Source: Amycolatopsis saalfeldensis (GTDB lineage Bacteria > Actinomycetota > Actinomycetes > Mycobacteriales > Pseudonocardiaceae). Taken from it: DNA of 61,065 nt. A program made the translations under genes and the position numbers. Shown piece after piece: positions 42,375 through 51,621 of this stretch (position 1 is the stretch's first letter; the number at the start of each line of letters is the position of its first letter). The stretch spans positions 1 to 61,065 of the forward strand of contig NZ_FOEF01000033.1 in assembly GCF_900110575.1 (NCBI RefSeq), in the 5' to 3' direction. Below the pieces are notes generated by a model, which saw nothing but the letters and a program-made list of their open reading frames with translations, was not told the DNA's origin and searched no databases.

Positions 42375-42552
42375 CAGCGGCCTCCAATCCGAACAATCCG
42401 AACCGGCGCGGCACTGTTCACTGTGGACTGTGCCGCCGCGGCGTCACGGGACGCGCATCGCCAGTCACATAAGCACCGTACGACACCAACGAGGTGGAGG
42501 CTGCCTGACATCCGTTCGCGCGGGCGTCCGGATGGACAACCGGCGCCCCGTG

Positions 42553-42570
42553 TGCAACGGTTGTGCATCG
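42553..42570 (+). promoter_or_regulatory. Site E: CarH-type 11-bp direct repeat before photolyase
   Basis: TGCAACG (42553-42559) and TGCATCG (42564-42570) have exactly 11-bp register. It lies 30 bp before the photolyase ATG and about 180 bp from the divergent oxidoreductase start. The order of the two unit variants is reversed relative to site B. Confidence 0.6.
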
Positions 42571-42600
42571 CAGCACGCCCAGGCTAGGAGCTTCCCGGAA

Positions 42601-43980
42601 ATGGCGGTGTCCATCGCGCTGTTCACGCGCGATCTGCGCGTGCACGACAACCCCGTGCTCGCCGCGGCGGCCGGAGACGACCAGTGCATTCCCCTGTTCG
42701 TTCTGGACGATGCCATTCTGAACGGCCCGTTCAACCGGCCCAACCGGGCCGCTTTTCTCGTGGACAGCCTCCGGGACCTCGACCAGGGCCTGGCCCGCGC
42801 CGGCGGACGGCTGGTCGTTCGCCGGGGCCGGCTGATCGACGAAGTCCTGACGCTGGTGCGCGAGCACAGCGCACGATCGGTTCACGTGGCCGCCGACGTC
42901 AGTGCCTTCGCCCGGCGCCGCGAGGACGCCCTACGCGAGGCTCTCGATCGGGAGAACGTCGACCTGCACGTCCACGAATGCTCGATCACCGCCGTCCCGC
43001 CCGGCTCGCTGACTCCTTCCGGCGGCGGCAAGGACCACTTCGCGGTGTTCACGCCCTACTTCCGCCGATGGTCCGAAGTGACCCAACGGGCGGTGATCCG
43101 GCCGCCGAGGCGGCTCTCCCTGCCTGCCTTGCGCGCCGGTGGCCTTCCGGCTGTCGAAGAAATCTGCGCGGGTGAGCGCTCGCCCCACCTGGCCGCCGGT
43201 GGTGAGGGCGCCGGGCGGCGGCTCTTGACCCGATGGGTGAACCGGGACGTCCGCGAGTACGAGCACCGGCACGACGACCTCGCCGGAGACGGCACGTCCC
43301 GGCTGTCCCCGCACCTGCACTTCGGCACGGTTTCGGTGACCGAGCTGCTTGACCGCACCGGTTCGGCCTCCTCGGGCGCCCAGGCGTTCACCCGCCAGCT
43401 CGCGTGGCGCGACTTCCACCACCAGGTCCTGGCGGCACGGCCCGAATGCGCCACGCGCGACTACCGTCCCCGCGGTGACCGGTGGCGGCGCTCGGATCGC
43501 GACTTCACCGCGTGGCGCGAAGGACGCACCGGGTTCCCGATCGTGGACGCCGCGATGCGCCAGCTCGCCGACGAAGGGTGGATGCACAACCGCGCCCGCT
43601 TGATCGTCGCGAGCTTCCTCACCAAGACCCTCTACCTCGACTGGCGGCTGGGGGCCCGTCACTTCGCGGACCTGCTCGTCGACGCCGACACGGCGAACAA
43701 CCAGATGAACTGGCAGTGGTCGGCCGGCACCGGCACCGACACCCGGCCGAACCGGATCCTCAACCCGCTGCGGCAAGCGGAGCGCTACGACCCGGGCGGC
43801 GACTACGTCAGGAAGTACGTTCCCGAACTGTCCGGCATCCCCGGTGGCGCCGTCCACGAACCGTGGAAGCTTCCCCGCCACGAGCTCCAGGACACGGGCT
43901 ACCCAGCTCGGATCGTCGACCTCAGGGGCGGAGCCGAACGATTCAAGGACGCGCGCGAGGAGTCGAAGACCAGCCGGTGA
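42601..43980 (+). CDS. phr: Deoxyribodipyrimidine photolyase/cryptochrome
   Basis: The protein is 459 residues from ATG 42601 (AGGAG about 14 nt upstream). The N-terminal antenna-binding alpha/beta domain begins MAVSIALFTRDLRVHDNPVL. The C-terminal FAD domain carries TSRLSPHLHFGTVSVTELLD, the catalytic-site FTRQLAWRDFHHQVL, GRTGFPIVDAAMRQLADEGW, MHNRARLIVASFLTK, and DADTANNQMNWQWSAGTGTD. These are class I CPD photolyase motifs; the enzyme repairs UV pyrimidine dimers using blue light. The length is typical. It is preceded by site E and is divergent from the FAD oxidoreductase. Co-location with carotenoid genes and MerR/B12 regulators fits light induction. Confidence 0.93.
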   Translation: MAVSIALFTRDLRVHDNPVLAAAAGDDQCIPLFVLDDAILNGPFNRPNRAAFLVDSLRDLDQGLARAGGRLVVRRGRLIDEVLTLVREHSARSVHVAADVSAFARRREDALREALDRENVDLHVHECSITAVPPGSLTPSGGGKDHFAVFTPYFRRWSEVTQRAVIRPPRRLSLPALRAGGLPAVEEICAGERSPHLAAGGEGAGRRLLTRWVNRDVREYEHRHDDLAGDGTSRLSPHLHFGTVSVTELLDRTGSASSGAQAFTRQLAWRDFHHQVLAARPECATRDYRPRGDRWRRSDRDFTAWREGRTGFPIVDAAMRQLADEGWMHNRARLIVASFLTKTLYLDWRLGARHFADLLVDADTANNQMNWQWSAGTGTDTRPNRILNPLRQAERYDPGGDYVRKYVPELSGIPGGAVHEPWKLPRHELQDTGYPARIVDLRGGAERFKDAREESKTSR

Positions 43981-43995
43981 ACCGAGTTCCGGCGA

Positions 43996-45345
43996 TCACT
44001 CCCCCGCCGGGGCCGGCATCGCGGCGCCGAGCAGGTGAGCGAGCGCCAGGTCCACTCGCCGGTGCCGGAAGACGTGCCGGCCGTCGAGCAACCGCTGTGG
44101 GAGCGCACGTTGACCGGCGAACGCCACCTCGCGAGCGCCTTCCTGGCCCAGCAGCAGTCGCGGCCCCAGGTACGGCACCCTCAGCACAGCCGGACGCCGG
44201 AGGACGGCCGCGAGCTTGCGGGTGTACTCGGCGTTGCGGACCGGCGCGGGGCTCACCGCGTTGACCGGGCCGGCCAGGTCGTCGTCGGTCAGCGCCCTCA
44301 GGTAGATGTCGGTCAGATCGTCGATGCCGATCCACGGCATCCACTGCCGGCCGTCCCCGAGCGGACCGCCCAGCCCGGCGGCGAACAGCGGGTGCTGCAG
44401 CCGCAGCAGGCCACCGCGAGGACTCAGCACCAGACCGGTCCGCACCTGCACGAAGCGTGCGGCTCCGGTGGCCGCGGGCGCGGCGGCTTCCTCCCAGTCG
44501 GCGACGACATCGGCGAGGAACCCGCTACCGGCGGCGCTGTCCTCCCTGAGGTTCTCATCGCCGCGATCCGGGCCGTAGTAGCCGACCGCGGAAGCCGAGA
44601 CGAACACGCGCGGCCCATCGGGGGTGCGCACCGCCAGCTCGGCCAGCGCCCGGGTCGGTCCGATACGGCTTTCGCGCACCGCCCGCTTGTGCCGGTCGCC
44701 GAACCGGCCCGCGAGGGAGGCGCCGGCCAGGTGCACCACCGCGTCGATCCCGGCCAGCAGCTGCTCGCCGGGGTCGGCCGGGTGCCACGTTCGCTCATCC
44801 GCGGTGCGGGGTTCGCGCCGCACCAGCCGGACCACGCGGTGGCCGCCTGTCGTCAGCAGCGCGGTCAGCGCCGCGCCGACAAGACCGCTCGCGCCGGTAA
44901 CGACCACCGTCATCGGATCATGCCGGTACCGGTGCTGGGCGGCGAGGTCGTCGGCGAGCTGGCGATGGCGGTAGGCGAACATCGACCGCAGCAGCATCGC
45001 GGGCAGCGGGGTGTCGACCTCGTCGGTCATGATCGTGCGATCGGGGCCGTCGGCCTCGAACCGGTGGGTGTGCTTCCACGGCAGCACCGTGGCCAGGCCC
45101 GGGGTGGCGAGCCGATCGACGAACTGGACCGGCGGCTGGTAGCCCTCCGCCCGGTGTTCGGCCGTCCACTTCAGACCGCCCGGAAAGACCAGCGTCGCCC
45201 GGCCGTCCCGTAACGACCCGGACTCCGAACCCACGCGAACCGGCTGCCAGGGCGGCGACAACCGCACTATGGCGCCGGGCCGCCCGTGCCACTCGAACAC
45301 CTCGTCCACGGGCGCGGGCACCACACTGGAGAATTCCGGAGACAC
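43996..45345 (-). CDS. TIGR01777 family SDR-like protein with N-terminal SRPBCC domain
   Basis: The protein is 449 residues from GTG 45345. Residues 1-145 are an SRPBCC/START-type domain (VPAPVDEVFEWHGRPGAIVR, LSPPWQPVRVG ... AYRHRQLADDLAAQHRYRHD). The rest is the TIGR01777 extended-SDR epimerase family (VTGASGLVGAALTALLTTGG, VHLAGASLAGRFGDRHKRAV, RVFVSASAVGYYGPDRGDEN, VQVRTGLVLSPRGGLLRLQH). Relatives are found near carotenoid and photolyase genes in several actinomycetes. The biochemical role is unknown (YfcH/SulA-like). It converges on the photolyase gene. Confidence 0.85.
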   Translation of the reverse strand: MSPEFSSVVPAPVDEVFEWHGRPGAIVRLSPPWQPVRVGSESGSLRDGRATLVFPGGLKWTAEHRAEGYQPPVQFVDRLATPGLATVLPWKHTHRFEADGPDRTIMTDEVDTPLPAMLLRSMFAYRHRQLADDLAAQHRYRHDPMTVVVTGASGLVGAALTALLTTGGHRVVRLVRREPRTADERTWHPADPGEQLLAGIDAVVHLAGASLAGRFGDRHKRAVRESRIGPTRALAELAVRTPDGPRVFVSASAVGYYGPDRGDENLREDSAAGSGFLADVVADWEEAAAPAATGAARFVQVRTGLVLSPRGGLLRLQHPLFAAGLGGPLGDGRQWMPWIGIDDLTDIYLRALTDDDLAGPVNAVSPAPVRNAEYTRKLAAVLRRPAVLRVPYLGPRLLLGQEGAREVAFAGQRALPQRLLDGRHVFRHRRVDLALAHLLGAAMPAPAGE

Positions 45346-45415
45346 GCGACCACCTCACTGAGAAGAGGAGAACCAGTCCCCTCGAACCGGAGCCGGCCGA
45401 GGGCGAGAACGCGAT

Positions 45416-46429
45416 TCAGTGGCCGGCGGTCCGCATGGCGTACCGCCGCTCGGCGTAGGCGAGGTCGTCTTTCCACAATCTCACCGCGGCCCGCCGCATC
45501 AACGGCCGTAGCAGGGGCGCGACCTTGGCGGCCTGGGCGAATCCCGGCCGGCAGGAAGACGCGATGGTCGCCTCGATCACCGCCGTTCGCGGCCGTCCGT
45601 CCGCACCGGGACCGAGCGGGGTCGCATGCGTTTCCACGACGCTGCCGACGCCTTCGCCCTCGACGATCGTCATCAGCACCGTCCGCGGCTCGGGGCAGGC
45701 GAACTCCGCGATCACCGGTACGCCCAGCCGGCCCGCCAGCCGGAAGGTCACCTCCACGACGAACCGGTCGTCCGCATCCGCGACGTCAAGCGACCGCGGG
45801 GCAGCGAGAACTCGCAACCGGGCGAAGGAATACGGATGGAACCAGGCGCCGTGCCAAGGGTCGAGCCGGTTCGCCACCACGTCTTCCGGCTCGCAGACCC
45901 CCACCACCGTCGCCACCGCGTCGATCACCGTGCCACCGTGCGGGCGGGCGCCGAGCACCGGCCGATCCGCCGGTGCTTCGCCGCCGAGCCGATCCAAGCG
46001 CACCCAGGCCAGCACACCGTCGTCATGGCTCGGCACCGGCGACCAGCCCGGTTGACCGGGTCCCACCCGCAGGCCGTGCCAGCGGCACACCAGCTCGCCG
46101 CAGTGCACCCGCGCGCCGGCCAGCGGCGCGCCGAGATGCGGGCACGCTCCCGGGCCCACGACCAGAGCACCGCCGGAGTCTCGCCAGGCAACCAGTTCCT
46201 GTCCGCCGACCGTGCGCCCGAACGGTTTGCCCGCAACGATTTCGCGACTGCCCGCGAGGACGAACCAGTTGCCGGCCGGCCGGGCGTCAGCTCGTTTCAG
46301 CGCGGCGTCGATCAGACCCGGGGCGCAGTCACCGTAGGTGGGTTCCTGCCGGGCCCAGGCCGGTTCCCCGAAGGCTTGCACGGGCCATCGCGACGGCCAT
46401 CGTTCGATGATCTGCCGTCTGAGGTCCAC
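45416..46429 (-). CDS. Rieske [2Fe-2S] domain protein (DUF5914-like)
   Basis: The protein is about 337 residues if GTG 46429 is used (AGGGAG 10 nt upstream); GTG 46438 and ATG 46483 are alternatives. After SRWPVQAFGEPAWARQEPTY and LIDAALKRADARPAGNWFVL, the Rieske motif CPHLGAPLAGARVHCGELVC, RWHGL (CxH ... CxxH) lies near residues 95-118. The rest resembles a START-like catalytic or substrate domain with WHGAWFHPYSFARLRVLA. I recall DUF5914-type proteins in aromatic carotenoid clusters, where they may hydroxylate carotenoid rings; this function is inferred. It sits on the minus strand beside the first MerR/B12 gene. Confidence 0.75.
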   Translation of the reverse strand: MDLRRQIIERWPSRWPVQAFGEPAWARQEPTYGDCAPGLIDAALKRADARPAGNWFVLAGSREIVAGKPFGRTVGGQELVAWRDSGGALVVGPGACPHLGAPLAGARVHCGELVCRWHGLRVGPGQPGWSPVPSHDDGVLAWVRLDRLGGEAPADRPVLGARPHGGTVIDAVATVVGVCEPEDVVANRLDPWHGAWFHPYSFARLRVLAAPRSLDVADADDRFVVEVTFRLAGRLGVPVIAEFACPEPRTVLMTIVEGEGVGSVVETHATPLGPGADGRPRTAVIEATIASSCRPGFAQAAKVAPLLRPLMRRAAVRLWKDDLAYAERRYAMRTAGH

Positions 46430-46526
46430 CGCGGCCACGCTCCCTGTCGAGGCGCCGCCCGAACCGGCCGGCGCACGATTCATCCTCAGGCATCCGGAGC
46501 GGCTCTGCAACGCTTCGAGGCCGAGG

Positions 46527-47402
46527 TCAGGTCCTCAAGTGGTCGACGACCAGGTCGATCGCCTCGTCGAGGCTGTTCACCCAGGAGCGGCCCCGGCTGC
46601 TCAGATCCGCCCAGCCGGGACCGGCCACGGCGACGTCGGCTCCGCCCTGTTCGATCCGCCGGCGCACCAGGTCGTCGACGGTGCCCGCGGACCTCGACCA
46701 GACGACCACCAGCGCGGGGTCCAGCTTGGCGGCCATGGCCACGATCGTCTCGGCCGGCACCCTCGCCCCGAGGAACCGGACCGGAATCCCGGCCTCCGCC
46801 AGGGCCGCGCGCAGCACTTCCATCGGCAGGGTGTGGCGCTCGTCCGGGCAGCCCGTCAAGAGGACGACGCGTCCGGGCATGGGATCGGCGAACTGGGCGC
46901 AGAACCGTTCGAGGGCGAGGGAGATCTCACTCGTCAACGCCCATTCGGACTCGAAACAGGCCTCACCACGCAACCAGCGTCTGCCGAGGGTGTCGAGGAT
47001 GGGCACCAGGATGTCGTTCCACGTCGAAACGGGACCGGCGGCGTCAAGGGTCTCGGTGAGCAGCGTGGCCAGAACCGGGAAGCCGAGCGACTCGGCCGCG
47101 TGCTCGATCTCCGCGATCCGGGAGTCGAGGGAAACCTCCGACGCCGGGCCGGACGAGCCGGTGAACGCCGCCGCGGCGGCCTCACGCGCGCGAACGCCAC
47201 GATCGATGAGCCGCCTCATGTGCTGCAGCCGCCGAACGTCGGCGTTCGAGTAGCGCCGATGCCGGCCGTCGCCTCGCAGCGTCGGACCGACACCGTAACG
47301 GGCGCTCCACGTCCGGAGGGTGACCGGGGAAACGCCCAGCATCTCGGCGACCTTGCCCGCGGTCCACGAGAGGCCGGCGTCCGCCTCCTCGCGGCCGCTC
47401 AT
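46527..47402 (-). CDS. MerR family regulator with cobalamin-binding-like domain (copy 1)
   Basis: The protein is 291 residues from ATG 47402; upstream GTG codons make the start uncertain. Residues 13-68 are a MerR winged helix (AGKVAEMLGVSPVTLRTWSA, RYGVGPTLRGDGRHRRYSNA). Residues of about 95-170 are the helical B12-capping bundle, and 175-290 the Rossmann-like B12-binding domain (RVVLLTGCPDERHTLPMEVL). His190 is the candidate lower axial ligand. CarH/LitR photoreceptors carry WH and W-x9-EH here; this protein has W143-L144 and E153-W154. It is divergent from crtE with site F between them. A transcriptional role in light or cobalamin control of crt genes is likely. Confidence 0.88.
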   Translation of the reverse strand: MSGREEADAGLSWTAGKVAEMLGVSPVTLRTWSARYGVGPTLRGDGRHRRYSNADVRRLQHMRRLIDRGVRAREAAAAAFTGSSGPASEVSLDSRIAEIEHAAESLGFPVLATLLTETLDAAGPVSTWNDILVPILDTLGRRWLRGEACFESEWALTSEISLALERFCAQFADPMPGRVVLLTGCPDERHTLPMEVLRAALAEAGIPVRFLGARVPAETIVAMAAKLDPALVVVWSRSAGTVDDLVRRRIEQGGADVAVAGPGWADLSSRGRSWVNSLDEAIDLVVDHLRT

Positions 47403-47656
47403 CGCTTCGAGGTCCACGAGCACCAGGTTCCCACACTGCCGCCGACAGCCGGCTCGACCATTGACGCGGGCGGCACCCCGGCCCCGCGGTCGGTCGCGGC
47501 CGGGGCGCCCCCGCCCTAGACTGTGGTCGTTGTTTCGAGAACGATCCATCTCGTGTCAGGCGAGTCCCACCCGGACCCGTGATCTCCCTGCGCAACGAGT
47601 GCTTGAGCTACCGACGGGGCAGGCACCGGCGCCCAGTGGACAAGATTCACCCGGTA

Positions 47657-47674
47657 TGAAACGGTCGTGAATCG
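47657..47674 (+). promoter_or_regulatory. Site F: CarH-type 11-bp direct repeat before crtE
   Basis: TGAAACG (47657-47663) and TGAATCG (47668-47674) keep the exact 11-bp register. The site ends 37 bp before the crtE ATG. The TGAATCGATT stretch is shared with site C. Confidence 0.5.
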
Positions 47675-47711
47675 ATTGGCTGCTGGGCTCACCAGGCAGG
47701 AGGACACAGCC

Positions 47712-48800
47712 ATGGCGGCGGAGGTGAGGACCGCGGAAGAGTCATCGGACGGGTGGCTGGACGCGACGCGCAAACAGGGGGCAGCCGAGGCCCACGAATT
47801 CGTCACAGCACGGGCAGCCGAGCATTTCGCCGGACGCGGCGAAGGCGTTCTCGCGCAGACCGCCTTGCCCGCGTTCGTCGCGGGCGGGAAATTTCTTCGC
47901 CCGCTTTTCGCCTATGCCGGCTGGCTTTGCGGCAAACCGGAATCGAGGGCGGCGCTGCGCGCGTCGGCCAGCTTGGAACTGCTGCACTGTTTCGCCTTGG
48001 CCCAAGACGACGTGATGGACAATGCGCTGTTGCGCCGGGGCCGGCCCGCATTGCACGTCCAGTTCGCCCGATGGCATGCCGAGCAGGGCTGGAGCGGATC
48101 GGCCGAGCGCTTCGGAGAGTCCGCCGCGATTCTGTTCGGCGATCTGTTTCTCGTGTGGTCCGAGCAGATGCTGCGCACGAGCGGCCTGGACCGCACGACA
48201 CTGGCTCGCGGGTGGGACGCCTACGACCTCATGCGCTCCGAGCTCGCCATCGGGCAGCTCGCCGACCTGGTCAACGACGCGCGAGCGCTGCCGAGCTGGG
48301 AGGCCCTGCTCGACATCCTGCGCCGCAAGTCCGGCAACTACACCGTTCGCCGCCCCCTGGAGTTCGGTGCCGCCCTGGCCGGATGCGGCGCCGACGTGCT
48401 GGCCGGGCTCGCCGAATTCGGCAGCCTGATCGGCGAAGCCTTCCAGTTCCGCGACGATCTGATCGGCACGTTCGGCCATCCCGAAGTGACCGGCAAGCCC
48501 GCCGGGCAGGATCTGCGTGAGCGCAAGGCGACCAGTGTGGTCGTGCTCGCCGCGGAGATGGCCGACCGGCAGCAGGGCGCCGAGCTGGCCGAATTGCTCG
48601 AGCTCGACACGATCGGCGACGACGAGGTGCTCCAGTGGCGCGTCCTCATCAGCGCTACCGGGGCCCGGGACCGGCTCGGTGAGCTGATCGGCGAACGCCG
48701 CGAGAAGGCGCTCGCGGCGATCGACCCCGCGATCTTCCCGCGTTCGGCAGCCGGAACACTCGCCCGGCTGGCCGCCCGCGCCACGGGGCGGACACGATGA
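47712..48800 (+). CDS. crtE: Polyprenyl (geranylgeranyl) diphosphate synthase
   Basis: The protein is 362 residues from ATG 47712, chosen for AGGAGG 7 nt upstream; a GTG 15 codons earlier lacks one. Prenyltransferase motifs are the first aspartate-rich DDVMD at residues 99-103 with LRRGRPALH after it, KSGNYTVRRPLEFGAAL near residue 200, and the second region FQFRDDLIGTFGHPEVTGKP (DDxxG) near 245. The enzyme condenses IPP with allylic diphosphates to GGPP, the carotenoid precursor. It starts the operon crtE-I-B-Yc-Yd-methyltransferase-crtU, and its stop overlaps crtI (ATGA). Confidence 0.93.
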   Translation: MAAEVRTAEESSDGWLDATRKQGAAEAHEFVTARAAEHFAGRGEGVLAQTALPAFVAGGKFLRPLFAYAGWLCGKPESRAALRASASLELLHCFALAQDDVMDNALLRRGRPALHVQFARWHAEQGWSGSAERFGESAAILFGDLFLVWSEQMLRTSGLDRTTLARGWDAYDLMRSELAIGQLADLVNDARALPSWEALLDILRRKSGNYTVRRPLEFGAALAGCGADVLAGLAEFGSLIGEAFQFRDDLIGTFGHPEVTGKPAGQDLRERKATSVVVLAAEMADRQQGAELAELLELDTIGDDEVLQWRVLISATGARDRLGELIGERREKALAAIDPAIFPRSAAGTLARLAARATGRTR

Positions 48801-50317
48801 AGACGGTGCCCGGCCGGACGAACCGCGTCGTCGTCGTGGGCGCCGGGCTGGCCGGCCTGGCGGCGGCGATGCATCTGGCCGGCCGTGGTCGCGAGGTCAC
48901 GGTGCTCGAACGCGATCCCGGTCCCGGCGGCCGAGCCGGGCGCGTGGAGCGCGACGGCTATCTGCTGGACACGGGCCCGACCGTGCTGACCATGCCGGAC
49001 ATCGTGCGCGAGACGTTCGCCGCGGTCGGCGCCGAGCTGGCCGACGAGCTGCCGCTGGTCCGGCTCGACCCGGCCTACCTGGCCCGGTTCGCCGACGGCA
49101 GCGCACTCGCGGTCCACGCTGATGCCGGGGCGATGACCCAGGCGGTGCGCGAGTTCGCCGGGCCGGCCGAGGCCGAGGGCTACCTCCGGCTGCGCGACTG
49201 GCTGACCAGGTTGTACCGCGCCGAGTTCACCCGGTTCATCGACGCGAACATCGATTCACCGCTGGGCATGCTGCGGCCCGACCTGGCGCGGCTGGCCGCG
49301 CTCGGCGGATTCAGCAGGCTGGACAACCGGATCGGCCGGTTCCTGTCCGACGAGCGCCTCAAGCGGGTCTTCACCTTCCAGGCGCTCTACGCCGGTGAAT
49401 CGCCGATGCGGGCATTGGCGCTATACGCGGTTATTTCCTATATGGACACTGTCGGCGGAGTCTACTTCCCGCCGGGCGGCGTCGGGGCCATGCCGGCCGC
49501 GATGGCGCGCGTCGCTGCTTCGGCCGGTGTCGACTTTCACTACGGGGAACGCGTCAGCTCGCTTGAGCGCCGGGGAAATCGTGTCATCGCGGTTCGCACG
49601 GAGGAGGGCGAGCGGTTCCCGTGCGACGCCGTGGTGCTGACCACCGAACCGCCGGAAAGCTACCGGTTGCTCGGCCGGGCACCCCGCCGGCCGCTGCGGC
49701 TGCGCCCCGCGCCCTCCGCGCTGGTCCTGCACACCGGAGGCCCCGGCGACTGGCCGGACGTCGCGCACCACACGATCTCGTTCGGGGCGGGCTGGCACTC
49801 GACGTTCCACGAGCTGATCGTCGCCGGGCAGCGGATGAGCGACCCGTCGCTGCTCATCACCCGGCCCACCGCCACCGACGCCGGTCTCGCCCCGGAAGGG
49901 CGCCAGCTGTTCTCGATCCTCGCACCCGTCCCCAACCTCGAGCGGGGTCCGATCGACTGGGCCGGGGAAGCCGGTCCCTACGCCGACGAGCTGCTCGACT
50001 CCGTGCGCGGGCTGATGCTTCCGGGGTTCGAACCGGACTTCGCCCACATCATCAGCCCGGCCGAATGGGCCGAACGCGGCCTGGTCGCGGGCACGCCGTT
50101 CGGTTACGCGCACTCCTTCGTCCAGACCGGCCCGTTCCGCCCGCGAAACCGGCCACGCGGTACCGGGAACGCCGTGCTCGCGGGCGGCGGCACCGTGCCC
50201 GGGGTCGGCGTTCCGACGGTGCTCATCTCCGGCCGGCTGGCGGCGGACCGGATCACCGGCACACCGCGCGAGCGCCGGCGGACGGTACTGGACCTCGCTT
50301 CGGAGGGAGCACGGTGA
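48797..50317 (+). CDS. crtI: Phytoene desaturase
   Basis: The protein is 506 residues from ATG 48797 (ATGA overlap with crtE). FAD-binding is by VVVVGAGLAGLAAAMHLAGR near residue 12, then ERDPGPGGRAGRVERDGYLL and DTGPTVLTMPDIVRETFAAV. The CrtI C-terminal bacterial-type signature is GTGNAVLAGGGTVPGVGVPT, VLISGRLAADRI. It desaturates phytoene, normally to lycopene. The order E-I-B with overlapping genes is that of Streptomyces and related crt operons. The stop overlaps the crtB GTG. Confidence 0.93.
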   Translation: MKTVPGRTNRVVVVGAGLAGLAAAMHLAGRGREVTVLERDPGPGGRAGRVERDGYLLDTGPTVLTMPDIVRETFAAVGAELADELPLVRLDPAYLARFADGSALAVHADAGAMTQAVREFAGPAEAEGYLRLRDWLTRLYRAEFTRFIDANIDSPLGMLRPDLARLAALGGFSRLDNRIGRFLSDERLKRVFTFQALYAGESPMRALALYAVISYMDTVGGVYFPPGGVGAMPAAMARVAASAGVDFHYGERVSSLERRGNRVIAVRTEEGERFPCDAVVLTTEPPESYRLLGRAPRRPLRLRPAPSALVLHTGGPGDWPDVAHHTISFGAGWHSTFHELIVAGQRMSDPSLLITRPTATDAGLAPEGRQLFSILAPVPNLERGPIDWAGEAGPYADELLDSVRGLMLPGFEPDFAHIISPAEWAERGLVAGTPFGYAHSFVQTGPFRPRNRPRGTGNAVLAGGGTVPGVGVPTVLISGRLAADRITGTPRERRRTVLDLASEGAR

Positions 50318-51273
50318 CCCGCCACGAACTCGATGCCGCCGGAATCCAGGCACCCGGGCTGCGCGCCGCTTACACGTGGTGCCGCGAACTCAATGCCCGG
50401 CACGGCCGCACGTACTTCCTCGCGACCCGCATGCTGGCGCCTGGGCAGCGGCCCGCGATCCACGCGCTCTACGGATTCGCCCGCTGGGTCGACGACCTCG
50501 TCGACGAGCCGGATGAGGGCACTGATCCAGCCGTTCTGCGCGATCGGCTGACCGAACTCGAAGCGCAGCTCGTCACCGGCCTCGCCACGGGCACGAGCGA
50601 CGACCCCGTGCTCACCGCGGTGATCGACACTGCGTCCAGGTACAGGCTGCCGGCCGGGTACTTCCGCGCCTTCTTCACCTCGATGCGGATGGATCTCACG
50701 GTCACGCGGTATGCGACCCGCGCCGAACTGGACACCTACGTCCACGGCTCGGCCGAGGTGATCGGCCTGCAGGTCCTCCCGGTGCTCGGCACCGTGGCCC
50801 CCCGCGACGAGGCAGCGCCCCGCGCCGCCGCGCTGGGGAAGGCGTTCCAGCTGACCAACTTCCTCCGCGACGTCGCCGAAGACCTCGACCGCGGCCGCGT
50901 CTACCTGCCCGCCGACGAACTCGCCGCGCACGGTGTGGACGAAGACCGGCTGCGGTGGTGCGCCGGCCGCGGGAGCGCCGACGCCGCGACCCGCGCCGCG
51001 ATCCGCGAGCAGATAGCCGTGACCCGGCGGAGCTACGCCGAAGCCCGGCCGGGCATCGCCCTCCTGCATCCGGTGGCACGACCCTGCGTCGCCACCGCGG
51101 CCGTGCTGTACGGCCGCATCCTCAACCGCATCGAGGACGCCGGCCACGACGTGTTCGCCGGACGGGCGACCGTTTCCCGCAAGCGGCGCGCCGCCGTGGC
51201 CGCCGGGGCACTGGCCCGGGCCGGCTGGGCCCGCCTGCGGCACCCCGATCCAGCGCTCCGCTTACCGGAGTGA
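50314..51273 (+). CDS. crtB: Phytoene synthase
   Basis: The protein is 319 residues from GTG 50314 (GTGA overlap; GGAGG upstream). The squalene/phytoene synthase motifs are ALYGFARWVDDLVDEPDE (first DxxxD) near residue 50, YVHGSAEVIGLQVLPVLG, and GKAFQLTNFLRDVAEDLDRG, RVYLPADEL (second aspartate-rich, DxxxD) near 185. It condenses two GGPP to phytoene. It is the third gene of the carotenoid operon. Confidence 0.95.
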   Translation: MTRHELDAAGIQAPGLRAAYTWCRELNARHGRTYFLATRMLAPGQRPAIHALYGFARWVDDLVDEPDEGTDPAVLRDRLTELEAQLVTGLATGTSDDPVLTAVIDTASRYRLPAGYFRAFFTSMRMDLTVTRYATRAELDTYVHGSAEVIGLQVLPVLGTVAPRDEAAPRAAALGKAFQLTNFLRDVAEDLDRGRVYLPADELAAHGVDEDRLRWCAGRGSADAATRAAIREQIAVTRRSYAEARPGIALLHPVARPCVATAAVLYGRILNRIEDAGHDVFAGRATVSRKRRAAVAAGALARAGWARLRHPDPALRLPE

Positions 51274-51279
51274 TCTGAG

Positions 51280-51621
51280 ATGGGCAAAGCCGAGTATCTC
51301 GCCGTCCTGGCCGGCTGTGTGCTGGTGACGTTGCCCCTCGAGTTCGCGGGGGCCCGGGTGTACCGGCAGCCGCGGCGGCTCGCGCGCGCGGTGCTTCCGG
51401 TCGCGCTGGTCTTCCTGATCTGGGACGCGCTCGCCATCGCGGGCGGCGTCTGGGACTACGCGCCCGAGTTCGTCACCGGGATCCGCGCCCCGTTCGGCTT
51501 GCCGCTGGAAGAGATCCTGTTCTTCATCGTCATCCCGGTGTGCGGACTGCTCACCTACGAGATGGTCGAGGTCAGTCTCGCCGCGTTGCGGCGCCGCTCC
51601 CGCCGGGCGGCGCGCCGATGA
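51280..51621 (+). CDS. crtYc: Lycopene cyclase subunit (CrtYc-like)
   Basis: This 113-residue membrane protein has about three helices. The lycopene cyclase domain signature is FLIWDALAIAGGVWDYAPEF and GLPLEEILFFIVIPVCGLLT (PLEE). It is one half of the heterodimeric beta-cyclase found in actinobacteria (CrtYc/CrtYd), homologous to half of archaeal and fungal fused cyclases. Its stop overlaps the ATG of the second subunit, as expected for equal synthesis. It closes the lycopene ends to beta rings, the substrate of CrtU. Confidence 0.9.
   Translation: MGKAEYLAVLAGCVLVTLPLEFAGARVYRQPRRLARAVLPVALVFLIWDALAIAGGVWDYAPEFVTGIRAPFGLPLEEILFFIVIPVCGLLTYEMVEVSLAALRRRSRRAARR

Noticed and set aside
42386..42403. 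Tandem AATCCGAAC repeat (9-bp period) upstream of the FAD oxidoreductase
   Set aside because: Only two short copies, a different period from the 11-bp sites, and no second occurrence seen.
46506..46512. Single TGCAACG upstream of the Rieske gene as another CarH-type site
   Set aside because: Neither the position 11 bp before nor the one 11 bp after has an acceptable second unit.
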